This document shows positions 1 through 13,128 of a stretch of DNA of 64,000 bases, piece by piece (position 1 is the stretch's first letter; the number at the start of each line of letters is the position of its first letter). This DNA comes from Isoetes taiwanensis (lineage: Eukaryota > Streptophyta > Lycopodiopsida > Isoetales > Isoetaceae), in contig JAJEKV010000001.1 in the NCBI GenBank assembly GCA_021234155.1, positions 15,244,245 through 15,308,244 of the forward strand. Direction: 5' to 3'. The notes beneath the pieces are model-generated. The model saw only the letters and a list, made by a program, of their open reading frames with translations. It made no database searches and was not told the DNA's origin. Made by a program: the position numbers and the translations under genes.

Positions 1-3000
1 TTGTAATCCATTCGATCTTGATCATTAGTTGAGGGCCAAATAAAAAAATGCACAAAGGCTGCATGCAAATACTTGGTGCTCTAGATGTATGAATAGTACA
101 CCTTATGCAATAACGCCCACCAAATCATATAGAAAACCTTAGAAAGAAACTGTGTAAAATAAAAAAAACCCTGTTATTATGCTACATAAAATTGGGATGG
201 CCAACACTAAGCGTATATCATGGATGATCTTAGGGCTAATATCAACTTCATTATTTGCTAAAAATCAAGTTAAAGTTATTTCGAAAATTGAATGAATTGA
301 ATTGATCTATTATTTGGTTGAGGCCAAACTAAGATAATAAAACTCAAGTTTCCAATGGTGTAGTAAAAGAAATTTGTTCATGAAACACCTCTTATGATGT
401 ACAAGAAATTTGCTCCGGGGCCAAGGCCGCCCGCGAACATTTTGCTCAACTTCGTTACCAAATGCCAACTTGTGTAAAAGTTATCGGATGGAAAATAAGC
501 ATAAATTTCTAGCATGATGGGGAATAGTCAAATAATCGATCAAAACAACACCTTCTAGATCGACAATTGAAGATTTTTATGTATGGGGACCATGTGCCTT
601 TCCCCACAATATAGAAACAAAGAAAAAAATTTCTCCCCATTTCCCTATTTGCGAACCTTTGGATTCACGGAGGCCTTGAGATGGTTTTGCGAGGCTTTCT
701 TGATGCTTCATCTCGAATGAAGGCTCTGGCGAGTTTTTTTTCTTGATCTTTGAATTAAAGCGTTCTGATTCTGGCGAGTTTTTTCTTGCTTCCTTTAACT
801 CGAGTTCTTCTTGGCGAGTTTTTCTTGATGCCGAATGAAGGCATTGGCAGTTTCGGCCAGTTTTTCTTGTTTCCTTTAACTCGAGTGTTTCTTGATGCTT
901 CAAACTTTATATTTCTTGATTCAGAAGCGAGTTTTGCTACAAACTTCTTGCATGCAAGCAGTTTCTTGTATTTTTTGTAAGTTTCTTTCGCATGTAAGTT
1001 TTTGTAGGTAAGATCTTTCATGCATGTAAGCTTATGTCTTGTTATTTTTTTTGCAGGTGGTTGTGCTTGTGGATGCTCCATTTATTTTAGTAGCGAAAGG
1101 GCGAATCAGAAGATTTTGGGTATTTTCGTAGGTGTATCCTTTATCATCTTGTCCTGTGCCTTCTCTTTGCTAATCTCTTTACTGATAAAAGTGTTGCTGC
1201 AGCTAAAACTGCCCCTAAAACTTTGTTTTTGAGCTCTGTAACAAAATGAAGCTTGTAATGCTTCAAAATGCTCTCTGTTGAATGTAAAATTGGCACTAGC
1301 ATTTGAGATTTGAATGAAAACTATAAGCTTTGATAGTGGATTTTAAGATTCTGAGTTCTGAATATAATGATATAAAAAAAAAATACAGGTATTCAACCGG
1401 TTGAAAACAAGAAGAAGAAAGAACCGGTTGAAAACACGAAGAGGAAGAAGAAATACTGCTAAGAAAGAAACGGTTGAAAACACGAAGAAGATGACTGCTT
1501 GAACTTGTCACCCAGAATCCGGGTACCCAACTTCCATTCGAGGTTGTAGGGCTTGCCACGTGTCTGCACACAAATGCGCCATAGACAAAAAAAATCGGCC
1601 CTGTTTTCATATTGTTGGGTTGGAACATTTGAAGGTTGAACCATGATAAACTTGTTCTTTTTATCATAGGCATAATATCATGTGGTTATACTATACCAAA
1701 CATCATGCCTAGATTCCCTTATCATACAAAATGTTCATAAATGACATTTGAAATTGAATTATGACTTAGTTAAATGCAAAAAGATAATCCCATCGATTAG
1801 AAGATTAATTGACTTGACTACTGCAACAACCCTACAATGCTTGATTTCAACAATAGACGGAATGGGACTCCTCGTTTCTTTGTGTCCCCTCCGAAGCTAA
1901 ACTAGATTTTGCAATTACTTTGTTTCCAAATCCACCATAGCGAGAACAATAAATAGCAGCAATGCTTGCCAAGACATGCCATTTTGTAAAAGAGCTTCTA
2001 CACGTCCTTGAAGAGTGAAAAGTATTGCTACTCACGATTGATGGAGAACTAAAACACCTGCAATAAATGGATTGCATAAGATAAGAACCTGTTCTATTGA
2101 GCTTAACAGACCTACGCTGAAGATAACCTGCTGCATTGAGCTTAAGACCTTGAGGCACGAGGCTTATGTCCCTCCACGTAATAGAACAGGGGGTCCTCTT
2201 TTGTGGGTTCTTTTATTTTTTTCGCCCAATCTTCACAGAATGACCTTCATCAATAAGCAGAGGATGCCCATTGTCGAGTTCTCTCTCTCAGCCCTTCATT
2301 TCTTCGTTTATAAGCTTAAACTAAAATGTCAACAAACAGAAAATCCCTATTGGTGGGTTCTCCATTGTCACCTAATTTAGGTGTTTCTTGGCAACGACAT
2401 TACTGCATTTTGTAACCTTCACCATCTTAAGATTACAACCTAAATTATTTTAAGGTCATTTTTAGGTGTTTGTCCCTTTAAGATTTCAGGCGGGGCCACA
2501 GTCAATCAACCATTCTAAAACGTAATTCTCACTTGCATGTAATAAGTGTATAAATAGAATAGAATATGATTTTATCGTCCACGGAACCCGCCCTATTGTG
2601 CAGATCAAGATACAAAATATAATTTCCCAAACATATGTGCTTGTTCTAAGGTTTTGAACTAATGCACTGCACAAGACAAAAAGATGTATTTTGGACTATT
2701 CTGATATTGTTTAGTCAACTATGTCTATCTGCAAAATTGAACCACTTCAACACTTATTGGAGGTCTTTCTCCTCTGTAGCATTTCAACAATTTCAACCAT
2801 ATGTTTTGGTGTTAAATCTTCCTATTAAGATAATATGCTTAGATCGGAAAATATCTTTGGAGAAAACTATGAAGAAGCGTGGTACAAAGTGTCGGAGAGA
2901 CCCCCATATAATAGTTGTATGAGAAGCCTGACACCCTATTTGTATTGTCAACAACAACGTCGTGAGCATTTACACAAATAATCCTGTAAGAAAGCACCTC

Positions 3001-6000
3001 TTGGTTGATTCCAAGAGGTTAAGCCAGTTTTCTCCAAATCTGATGTAAACATTACCATGCATTGGTTCCCCACCACGAGAAAATTGTTCATCCTTTTTAC
3101 CCAGGAAAGAAGTTGCATATCGGATAACTATTTGTCCACTATGAATCAATCAAAAGCTATCAATTATTACCATTTCATTTGCACACCCAAGCGTTTAGAC
3201 AAAAGATGTCTCAATTTCGTGCCCCGCGTAACATTACTACCAAAAAATCAAGAGATCATTCAATACTAAGCGTGTATTCTTTGACGAGGAAAGCATGTAG
3301 AGGACATCGCTATAGCCTGAGCTTAGAGGCGTTCTTGGAACATGGAGATCTTCATTGCACATATCGGCTACTAAAAGCTGATTTGGGTCATGTAAAGCTG
3401 CTTGAATTCATATCTTGCATTGATGGCTTTGGCCCAGAATAAATTTTCGAGCTTAAAGAGGCTTTAATTGAGCTCTTTTCTTCGCATAGCTTGTAGAAGA
3501 TGAGTAAAGGATTTTACCACCAAACAAGCGAGAATATTGCCTGATTTAAGAAAATGGCATTCTGGTAGCATTACCATAATTCTAGAACATAGAAAAGTGC
3601 TTTCTAGAACTCAGCCGGGGCTCCCAAGCTTTAGCTTGCATCTCAAAAGGTCAAAGTCAATATGTATAAAGTCCAATAGTTAAAGTAAAGCTTATTCCCT
3701 CCATTACTAGACCTAAAGCAGCAGTTCATTGCCAAATGCCAAGGTAACAACAGCATCTGTCATGCTTAGAGAGCCCCAAAGCTTGCTTAAGATATCTAAG
3801 TTTACCAACATCTCATCATACCGCTTCAAGGCTCACGACGATTCGATCTTGTGGCGACCTCGCCTTGAGAATCGTGGGTTTTTCATCGTTGAATTTTTTT
3901 TGCGAGCAAGTAAGGGCTTCAAACCAAAAAATTGCCATGTGTCGATCCTACCAATTTTTTGGCCTCAAACAAAATAGAATAAAACAGAAAAGGAACATGA
4001 CTTATATATGACTGATAAGAACTTTATGAATATTAGCAACTAAAAGGATTACATTTGATATGCAATTTCTTTTTTCTTTTTGAGGACTAACTAGCTCATT
4101 ACATATTAACCATATTGGCACAAGGAAGTTAGATCGATGCAGTAATAAGATTTTTAATGCAAAAAATATCATTGAGGAACTATAAGTACAAAAATCTTCT
4201 CTCCTAAGATACTAAGTAGATTCGGGCACCTCAACATCAATGATGGTCCAAAGGCGAATATAATTTTTGGGTTGCAGAAGAACAAACTTAATGGAGAAGG
4301 TTGGTTGATTGAGTATTATTGAGATATGCTAATTGAGCGGATGAGATTAGGGTTTTCTCCACATCCAAGCTGTTGAGGTCAAAAGAATTTCTGCGTTGCA
4401 TGAGTTAGTAGGTGATTTGGTTGCTACTAGTTGTCCTGATACGGTATTAGGGCGCCATCCGACCATCCATTGTGTCGCTCTAGCTCCTGTAATACACCAG
4501 ACTAACGTTAGCATCATCTTATCCCTTAATCTCCTCCAATCATAGACAACCAATAATAGAGTAGCTAATTGTATGTTTGATGGTGCACTATGATTGGCGT
4601 GACAAATAGATTAGATACTTTTAATGCCATTTGCTTCAATCTTAATTCTCAAGGAAAAGCATCCTCAAAGGAATCATGAATGCTAAATAACAATGTTCAT
4701 TCTTACTCTGTAGCTAAGATGATTAAGTCCCTTTTTAAGGTGTGCACAAATCATTTCTTATACATTCAAATAGAGTCATGGACTTTCACTATATAATTCA
4801 ACACTATGAAACAACATTGGGGTATGTTTAGGGAAGATTAAAAAAAAAAAATTAAATCTTTATTTTGGTGTGTTATGGGAGATCTTGTTTTTTTTATTAG
4901 AAAAAAAATAAAAATTCAATAAATATTATGAACGACATATAAACCATTAAATAACGTCTCATAATACACCAAAACAAATATTTTAAATTTTCTTTTTCCT
5001 TCTAATGAGGCTAAAATAGATAATAAATGAGGAGCTAGAGTGCCACTGTGCTCCGATAAACTACTTTCTGGTGTCCAAAAAAGACACATATTTTTATTAA
5101 AACCTTTTTTTTCAAACCAAAATTTTGCAAAAACCATTTGCCAACGTATTATAAAAACTCATATTCTATTCAAATATGACTGACTTTTATAACCTATTTA
5201 GATATAGAAGTTTAGCTTTCAATTATTAGCTACATATTAAGACAAATACATTTGGGTTATGGTTAGAGGAGGGATCCTTTGTAAGAACCCATACTTTATT
5301 AAAATAGGTCTAACTTATAATCCCCTATTTTGACACGGGATTTTGCTTCATAACAAACATTAGACATTATGAACTTCATTATGAAGGTTTTAAACCAAGT
5401 TATTTAGACTCAAATAGTGCACAAGCTAATTAAATGCACACTATAGTAACTTATCAAATTCAATGTTGTACTAAAATCTCAGTGATCTATGGAAAATTAA
5501 TTTTTTGACCTAGCCTCTTTTTTTGATCCATTATGCATTGCTCTATTATAGCTTTCGAGAAAGGGCATCCCTGACGAACCCCGATACTACTATCAAATGG
5601 TTGGCTTGTAGAACACCAAGCCGACCGAACATCTTTCATATAGCACGTGCTTTGCATTACGCAAATCTACGAGGGAACCCCGGTATCGCAATCTTGCCCA
5701 TAGCTTTCACGACGAGCCGGTGTCAAAGCGCCCATAAAATCCACGAAGCAACAATATAGATCCTGACGGCGGTTCCTGCTGTCTTCAACCAGAGTTCGCA
5801 ACATGAAGATGTGGTCAATGGTTGAGTCTTGGGGGAGTCACGAATCACACTTTGGTGTTGGGGATTTTGGCACCGGTCAACATAAGAAAAGGAGGGGGCG
5901 TGAAGGAGTATTTGTAACCTAAGGGCCTAGATTTATAAGGGCCTTTGGGATGTTTACTACAATTATTTTAAATGGCTAAGATAAAGAGGTGAAAATAGAA

Positions 6001-6300
6001 GGCTAAGATGAAGGGGCATAAATCAAAGGTTAAGATGAAGAGGCAAAATGGAAGGTTATGATGAAGAGGTTGGAATGGAGGGTGAAGATTATGAGGTGCA
6101 AGGTATTTAAGATTTTTGAGGGACACGAGTTCCTCCTCTCTCCCTGATCCAAGATTCTTGAGAGGGTTCAGAGACCTCTCTTGATCATGGATTTAGAGGC
6201 CCTCCATGTTTCAGAGGCATGGAGGGCAATTTGCATTGTATTCCTTCTCTTATTCTTATCATTAAAAGATTATAATTATTTTGGGCCCAAGATTTTTCTT
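1..6300. other. Non-coding AT-rich stretch, no supported gene
   Basis: I see no conserved coding sequence; the open frames are short and low complexity. From about 670 to 910 a motif like GGCGAGTTTTTTCTTG recurs four times with related spacers (CTTTAACTCGAGT), forming a weak tandem repeat. Positions 85-185 resemble 10140-10235, including a shared block around CACCAAATCATAT and the ending AAACCCTGTTAT. About 405-450 resembles 40455-40495 (AAGAAATTT followed by CGACCAAGGCC-like sequence). A GC-richer island lies at 5520-5810. Confidence 0.6.
5520..5810. other. GC-richer island of unknown origin
   Basis: This stretch is visibly richer in G and C than the AT-rich sequence on either side, and it gives a 78-codon open frame from 5523 on the + strand. 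I recognise no domain in any frame. The abrupt change in composition suggests inserted DNA, for example an organelle fragment or a transposon piece, but that is inference from composition only. Confidence 0.3.
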
Positions 6301-6310
6301 TGAATCTCTC

Positions 6311-8150
6311 TCATTCTTTATCTTGCAGCATCAAATTTGATCTTGATTCTTGCCTCTTGAGGCCACTTGTTGGGGATTGTGGGGAAAATTCGTCAACACC
6401 TGGATGAGGGCCCGCACCTCTGCTGCCTCGGCCCATCCCGTCAACTGCTGCTCGAGAATCCCAGCAAGTAGTTTTGCAAACACCGAACTGACCATGATTG
6501 TTGGTGGTGCCATTACAGGCGGTGCGGGTCACCTGCCTTATAGATGGGAACAACTCTGCTATTGGTCCACTGCAGCGAGAAACCTTCCTGTAATGCCTTG
6601 CTGAACAAGGCCGTCAGCATTGGTACTATGGACTAAAGCATCTGGGCATAAGCCCCTACATGTTCATAATCTAATTGCAGCTGAGGCATGTGAGGAGTTG
6701 TTGCATAGGGGGTTCGCACAACCTGCCAAGCCAAATTCAAGTAAAGTGGTAAGTGGTGTGAGTCGATCTCTTCATCCCCATTAGATGTTCCCACCTAGAA
6801 GTGCTTGATGACATGCATATCCTGCTCAGGCACCAGCACATAGTCCACACCACACTAGATCCTCCCTCCTGGTTTTCCTGTCTACAAGTGCTCTTGGGGG
6901 TGGATGGCCACTGTGCCAGTCCATTGCAGATCACCAGGTCAAAGATACCACAGAGCAAAAGCAACTGTCTACCATAGCGCGTGACCTGATTGTCATCGAT
7001 AAAGGTGGCCAAGCTCCATACGAGGGGATCGGTGCAATACATCATCGATCAAGGGATCAAATCTCATGGGTTATTTCTAGCCGGTCGTGCATTGAAGTCT
7101 CAAGGAGTATGACCCTTAGCATGGCTTATCTTTGTTGTATGTCATCATATAGATTGACATAGGGGTCCGACCTATCCACATCCAGAGTAGGTGTGGTAGA
7201 AGTTGCTACGCATGTGGAAAGTAGCGGTGTCACAAAGAGAAGTGCACTCTTGCGGTTTTTACTGCAGCACCCACAGTGCTTGGTTGTGCTTATGCTGTCT
7301 TGAACAAAGGAGATTGACTATGCCAAGGCGTTCGGTATTAGCGAGGCAACCCCCATGCCTAAGCTTTCCTATGCAATCATTGGAGATTGAGTAGCGCGGT
7401 ATCCTGGCAAGTCGGGTATCTGTCTCCTGCTTGAGGGCTCCCATGTTCCATGGCGAAGATGAGATCCATATGCGGCAAGCCCGAGTTGAGACTATCTCCT
7501 TTACGCCGTGGGAAGCCGGAGACAATTCGAGGAGACCATGCGGGGCCTAATTCCTATTTGTTGGCGAAATTTGCGGTGGGTATCGATGTGGCGTGAAAGG
7601 GGATGGCGAAGTGGAAGCGATCGAGATGTGCGAGAGCATCCCGAAGGTAGAGAGGCCGAGGGGGGCATCGCGGCTGTAGTAGGCGAAGCAGTGGCATGGT
7701 CAGGGGCTGCTGGAGGGTTAGCAGGATTCGCAGCAGCATTTGGCGGCCTGAAAATTTGCATCTTGCCCCGAATCAATCATGCAACTCCTTTGGCCAACTC
7801 GTGCATGCGGTCTTCTTGTTAGGCAGGGGTCAGGTCTCGGTCAACATACATGGCGGTTCCCTTCAGCTGCCTACCTTGGCGCAGGATGGATGCTTTCACT
7901 TGCGCATCGTCGCGTGAGCGTGCCTACTTCGTGGGCGATGCAGGTATTTGGATGCCATGGCGTCTCACCCTACATACTATGACCAACTCGTGCATGCGGT
8001 CTTCTTGTTAGGCAGGGGTCAGGTCTCGGTCAACATACATGGCATCTCCCTTCAGCTACCTTGGCGCAGGATGGATGCTTTCACTTGCGCATCTCGTACT
8101 GTGAACGTGACTACTCGTGGGCGGCCTGAGCGCTAGATGGGCATATTTGC
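6311..8150 (-). pseudogene. Degenerate LINE copy A (non-LTR retrotransposon)
   Basis: Read on the minus strand, this is a broken LINE in the expected order. Near 8130-7750 lies a segment with a KASILRQGRQLKGT ... DLTPA motif like those of LINE ORF1-type nucleic-acid-binding regions. At about 7125-6737 is an apurinic-endonuclease domain: a GDFNAR-type motif whose Gly codon now reads TGA, then RYGRQLLLLCGIFDLVICNG, then an SVVDYVLVPEQ-type stretch in another frame. At about 6640-6311 is a reverse-transcriptase piece with QWTNSRVVPIYKAGD, then, after a frameshift, VSSVFAKLLAGILEQQLTGW. Several stops and frameshifts interrupt it. The endonuclease runs almost directly into mid-RT, so an internal deletion is likely. 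It matches the copy on the + strand at about 36 kb (shared IVP-L-FxxALQxGFSxQWTxSRxVPIYK pattern). Confidence 0.8.
7794..8140. repeat. Direct duplication of about 150 bp inside LINE copy A
   Basis: The block beginning CCAACTCGTGCATGCGG at 7794 recurs at 7983, a spacing of 189 bp. Both copies continue through CTTGTTAGGCAGGGGTCAGG and end near a GTGGGCG motif. The duplicated piece corresponds to the DLTPA-type segment of the LINE read on the minus strand. The copies differ at a handful of positions and by a small indel. Confidence 0.85.
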
Positions 8151-8159
8151 CCTTTATTC

Positions 8160-10235
8160 CAAGATCTGGACCATACATAGCGATCCTCGTTTGTGGGATA
8201 TGCATGTACAAGTTTTTGTATACTGTATATTAAGGTTTGTAAAATACTATAAGATTTGAAAGAATATACTTAATGGTTTGTACATGTATTGTAAAAATAT
8301 TTTTGGGGCTCTCACTGCCCTATGTAACCCCCCATGTGAATATGCATCCAAACCAAAGGGGGTTTAAGGGGAATTTTAATTTAAATGTGTTGAATGCAAT
8401 GGTTTGTTTTAATAATGTTAATGGTAGTTGTGTGTTGATTGTTATATTAAAAAAAAATTTGGGCCCTTCGGGCCCTAACTAAAGCAAAAATAGGTAAACT
8501 TTATGGGTCAGTTAGCCTGTTTATGTAAGTATGTAAGTCCCAAGAAATATACAAATAGGAGTTTTAATTCCATACCGACATGCGTTTGACAAAGATCAGC
8601 AAATAGGACGATCTTTATGTACGAAATGCATGGATATAAATATCTTATTTCATCACCACAATCTCATAGAGGCATTGGCACCATTAAATATTGAGAACTG
8701 TAAATAATATAAATTCTATATGGGCCATAGATAGTTGGGTATGCTGATTTCAGCGATCAAATTCTCCTGCATAGTATCCAATGGGATATTTTAATATCAA
8801 GTATGTTGCAACAAGCTTGGCTTCATCTTTCACACTTTATTCGTTTATGAAATAGACACTTAGATACATCTCAAACATCTTAGTACTATACAGTCTGCTC
8901 GATGATGCAACAACCTGTAAAAGCAGCAAATCCATGTCAACAAAACCAAAGACTTCAGATATTCTTCAACAGATAAGAATTCTTAACCATGAAACATACA
9001 CAAATACTAAGAATGCAATAAAAACCTTCTGTAGCTTTAACCTAATTGCAACTTGGTATGTGGCTGCCAAGCAAATGGCCACAATAAAACCTTCTATAGC
9101 TTTAACCTATTTGCAGCTTGGAGAGATCAATGGAGCTGACAGTCAAGCAAACGACCACTGAAAATAATTGCAGCTACAATCTCAAATGATTAGCGCTGAC
9201 CCCCGAAGAAAATTTCTGCAAAAAACTACTCCGTTTGCAATTTGGGCTGAACAAAATGGAGCGGTTTCATAGCAAACTATGCAGGTACAATCTTGAAAGC
9301 AAATCAATGCTGACCCATGAAGAAAAAACTCTGCAGAAAATATACCTGAATGGAAAATAAATGGGAGGACTGACGGGCTTGAGGCAAGAAACAACCCAAC
9401 TGCTGGCCGACCCCTTTGGACCGAAAAACACCCGCTAAGAACTCTGCAGAATTGATGCTTGAGGAAAAAACCGACTCTCAGAGACAATATCCGACTCTCA
9501 GAAAGACCCAATAGAATCTCCAGAAATCAAATCAGTTCTGGCCCCTCTTTGAATGCCCAAAAATCTCCTATGCAGCATCGATTTCTATCTTTTGAAGAAG
9601 CCCAATGCAAATCCGGCCCCCTAAGCCCCAAATTGGCTCTTTCTATGAAGTTTCCAGCTCTTAATCTGGACATGTGATCCGTTGTTTTCCGTGTTTTCCA
9701 TATTCAACCTATCCATATGTTGTAGCAATTTCAAGAACCTGCAAGGCTGATTTATGTCTGTCGTGGCTCTTATCAATCTCCAGCTCCAAAACCGGTATAT
9801 CTTAGCTTCGATCTAGCCGCAGCTCTGAAGGAAGAAGTCATGGCAATTTATCTTCGATTCTTCATGATCTCCTCAGAGGATCGTGGGCAGCCCGAGACAA
9901 TATCCGCTTAGGTCGAACAGATCTCGGTTGCCTCCATTCATGGAGATAGAGAGGAGCACGCCAAAAAAGGGCTTAGGGAAAAAATGCCTCGATTATGGCC
10001 CTAATCCACACAACCCTAAAAAAAAACCTAAAAATAATGGGAGGATATTCACACCCACCACAAAAGAAGCCTCCACCACAGGATTTGTCCTTTTTTCTAA
10101 GATTAACGGCTAACAAAAGGGTGCACTCTAGAAATACTATTTAGTACACACGGATGAATACGACCACCAAATCATATGAAAATCTTAGAGAAAACAGTAC
10201 AAAAACAGAAAAAAAAAACCCTGTTATAATGCTAG
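8160..10235. other. Non-coding stretch with weak internal repeats
   Basis: I found no supported gene here. Two loosely related segments lie around 9040-9130 (AATAAAACCTTCT, then TAGCTTTAACCTA, seen twice) and around 9175-9345 (CTGACCC, GAAGAAAA and CTGCAnAAAA in the same order, twice). The end, 10140-10235, resembles 85-185 of the window, which points to a dispersed repeat next to the gag-like gene that follows. Confidence 0.5.
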
Positions 10236-11382
10236 ATATTAATGTGTACTGGCGTGGGGAATGTCATTCGAGAAAGAATCAACATCTGGAGCTGGTTAAT
10301 GAGGTCCTCCTCTGCCTCTTCTGTCAGGCCACGTGCCACCACATTGTGGCTTCTTCGTCTCAGCTCCTGGAACTCTCTGATTGTTGGGTCAATCCTACCC
10401 GGCACAACAGGAGTTGTTTGCTGTCAGTGGAGCATAGGATGTGGCCTATGTTGGGGCAGTGGTGGCATGGAGCGGCTTGGGGGTGCAGTAATAGACGGCC
10501 CTGGCTGATGCCGTGCAGACTCTTGGGCAGGTGGGACTACCGTGGCAGGTATAGTGGTCTCTCCTTCCTTAAGCCGGAAGCTTAGCTCCCTCTTTGGAAT
10601 TATTCTTTGCCTTGTCAATTCACGCATACCTGCTGCAATTGCTCATGAGCCTCACGCATGGAGGCCCTTGCCTTTGTTCAGCGATGGCTGCCCTCGTTCC
10701 TGCACCTTCCAATCTCGGCTGCGGGCTATGCTCCGATTTACGCAGCGAGAGTCCGGTAGAGTTCATTGGTGGATGAGGCCACTTCTTGTGTCTTGACCCT
10801 AGTTTGAAGGGCTCTCAATTGTGACTGGCTCTCTTCAAAAGCGACCTGGACTTTTTGCATCACAGTAGTAGCCTCCTCAGCCTCTGATCGAAGGTGGGAG
10901 ATGGTTGCCATTGTCTCCTGCTCAACACGTTGCTTGTCCTGTGTCATGGTTTCAATGGCGGTGGACAAGGAATCCATGCGGGCCTGCATGTCAGTGAGAC
11001 TCTTCTTGTCCTTCTGCCTTTCAGAGTGCACTAGGCGAAGGCCATCCTCCAGCTGCTGTATGCGGGTCTCCATACTGGAAACACGTTGTTTTTCAGTAGC
11101 CAGCTGCCTCTTGAGCAATTTGGGTGTGGAGGCCTGTATCTCCTCTGCCAAGCAAGCAATTCGAGCTCCGTTGCCCTCTGCCATTGCTTGAACCTGTTTT
11201 CAGTGCTCCTCAACTGTCTGGTTTGGTGGTGGTGAAGCATTGATACGACTTACTGCTAGGCTAGAGTATCTATCATATGCCTGTCGAGCTATGCTTGTTG
11301 CCGCGAGACTTTTGCCAGCTTCTCTTTTTCGGTGTGCACTGTCAATTTTGCTAGTGTCATCGGTCACGATTGGGGATGGCAT
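10236..11382 (-). pseudogene. Orphan gag/ORF1-like retroelement gene with in-frame stops
   Basis: The minus strand holds one extended frame from 11382 to 10738, broken only by a TGA between QTVEEH and KQVQAMAEGNG near 11200. It predicts about 215 residues with a strongly heptad-like, Q/E/K-rich coiled coil (TEKQRVSSMETRIQQLEDGL and following). A further minus frame from 10627 begins MRELTRQRIIPKRELSF, runs through a Pro-rich linker, crosses another TGA near 10423 and ends in LTEEAEEDLINQLQMLILSR. A coiled coil, a Pro-rich linker and a helical end suit a retroelement Gag or LINE ORF1. No protease, RT or integrase follows on the downstream side, so it is a remnant. The stops are TGA, as expected from CGA decay. 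An ordinary host coiled-coil gene cannot be excluded. Confidence 0.5.
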
Positions 11383-11639
11383 CTATGTACTCTCCGATAG
11401 AAGTTTTCTTTGCCATGTCTGCTTATTTGGGTAGAGGGCTGCATATCGGCACCATCCACATGCATATCGATGGGGTTGAATGAAGGGGCAGGAGGGCTCG
11501 TCCAGCTCTTCTATCCTTTGGAGTGGCCATGAATAGGGTGTCACCTATGAGGGCGGCTTAATGCGAAAGCCTCCAAGCACTTTGATCCCACACAACCTCT
11601 GTCCCCCGTCTGAAAGCTTCCACGTATCAGAAGCAGGCG

Positions 11640-12010
11640 CATGCTTTGTCACCTTACACACCTGTCCGAAGTGTCGAAATGCAGAATTCAAGTGCAACCT
11701 CTATCACCTTATAGGCGCTTGTCTCAGATGAATAGTGGCAATGATCACTTCCTTATAGACCCCTATCTGAAAGCCTCCTGCATGCAAATGTTTGAATCCA
11801 GGGCGATGCCTCCAAGGGCAAGAAGCAAGTGCAGGCTCTTTCACCTTACAGACACCCGTCTGAAAGTGTTCAAGTGCATGAATCAAGCGCAGCCTCTAGT
11901 GCAACCTCTGCCACCTTACAGATGTTTGTCTGAAATGAAAATAAGCAATGGTTTTCTCCCTTACAGATGCCCGTCTGCAAGGCTTCAGCATGTAAATGCT
12001 TGAATCCAAG
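11640..12010. repeat. Degenerate short tandem repeats (CACCTTACAGA type)
   Basis: The motif CACCTTACAGA or a close variant recurs about every 60-100 bp. Each copy is followed by a CCCGTCTGAAAG-like segment and then by a CAAGTGCA or ATGCAAATG segment. Copies are diverged and unit length varies. The array lies just upstream of the gag-like gene as that gene is transcribed, so it could be part of the 5' region of the same element. Confidence 0.6.
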
Positions 12011-12099
12011 GTGATTGGATGGTATCACACCATCTGAATCCCGTCTTAAAATCGAGTTGCAAAAGCTTGTTGTTTTCTCCTCTCAGATCCTATGCAAAT

Positions 12100-12960
12100 G
12101 TGTGCAAACCATATGTCTTTAGAATCATCACAGAACAAGCATTCCAATGATATGCATTGCTCCCAAAACAGAGCTGTAGATCAATAAATATGAAGAGAAG
12201 TATATGGTGCTAGAAAATGGAACAATGGAAACCCTAAAACCAGCACTAAAAATCTGTTGTTTTTTCTCTGAAGTCCTGTCCAAACATCAGCAACATAAAA
12301 TATTTTTGAAATAACTCTGAGAGAGCTTTCCAAAGATATAAATTTCATGAGAAACCGAGTCACAGAGAAATAGATATGAACAAAAATGTAATATGAACCA
12401 CAAAATAGTGGTGCGGCTGTAAATCTGTGTTTTTGCTATGGAAAAACCATTCAAACACATGCAAATCACATATTTTCATAAAGATCTCTGAGGGAGCTTT
12501 CCAATGCAATAAATTTCAGCTAAAACGGAGTTAAAATTCGCCAAGTACGATAAAAAATATGTGGAGAATACCACGAGCACTTCAGGGTTTTTTTTTGTGC
12601 CCTCAATTTGCAGCCCAAAAATTTGAGTTTTTGCTGAGGAAAGATTATTAAAACACATATAAATTACATATAATAGGAAGAACTCTGAGATGACTTTCCA
12701 ACACAATATATTTCAGCTAAAACGGAGTTCTTGATCTCCAGGTATGATCAAAAGTGTTTGGCGGACACCACCCGATTAGCCGGGGGTTTTGGGGCCCCAA
12801 TTTCTGACCCGAAAATCTGTGTTTTTGATGTAAACGAATTAGTATATGCAAATCACATACCACAGAAAGAACTTTAAGATGGCTTTCCAACGCAACAAAT
12901 TTTGGCTGAAACAGACTTCCAGATCTCCAGTTATGATTGAAAACGTGTGACCGGCTTTTA
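12100..12960. repeat. Degenerate satellite, about 180-bp unit, 4-5 copies
   Basis: Units share, in order: a segment like CAAATCACATA, a segment like CTCTGAGGGAGCTTTCCAA, then AATTTCAGCTAAAACGGAGTT, then a short gene-poor linker ending in AAATCTGTGTTTTTG. Recognisable units start near 12110, 12275, 12450, 12650 and 12845. Divergence is moderate and no frame is conserved between units, so this is a non-coding array. Confidence 0.75.
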
Positions 12961-13093
12961 GAGCGCCTAGGGTTTTAGAGAAAAACGGAGGACAACTCTA
13001 TTGTGCATCAACCCCAATACATTGCAGGTGATGAATTACCATGTATTCTGCTTACTAGTGCATTGGCCATCATAGTATTCTATGATAAGCTTT

Positions 13094-13095
<2 letters not shown>

Positions 13096-13127
<32 letters not shown>
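13096..13127 (+). repeat. Poly-T run, 32 nt
   Basis: An uninterrupted run of T follows CTTTCC. On the minus strand it would be a poly-A tail, which fits the 3' end of a retroposed sequence, though no flanking element is evident. Confidence 0.9.

Positions 13128-13128
<1 letters not shown>

Noticed and set aside
11241..11434. Plus-strand open frames opposite the gag-like gene
   Set aside because: They are shadows of the minus-strand coiled-coil frame; the heptad-like pattern is only on the minus strand.
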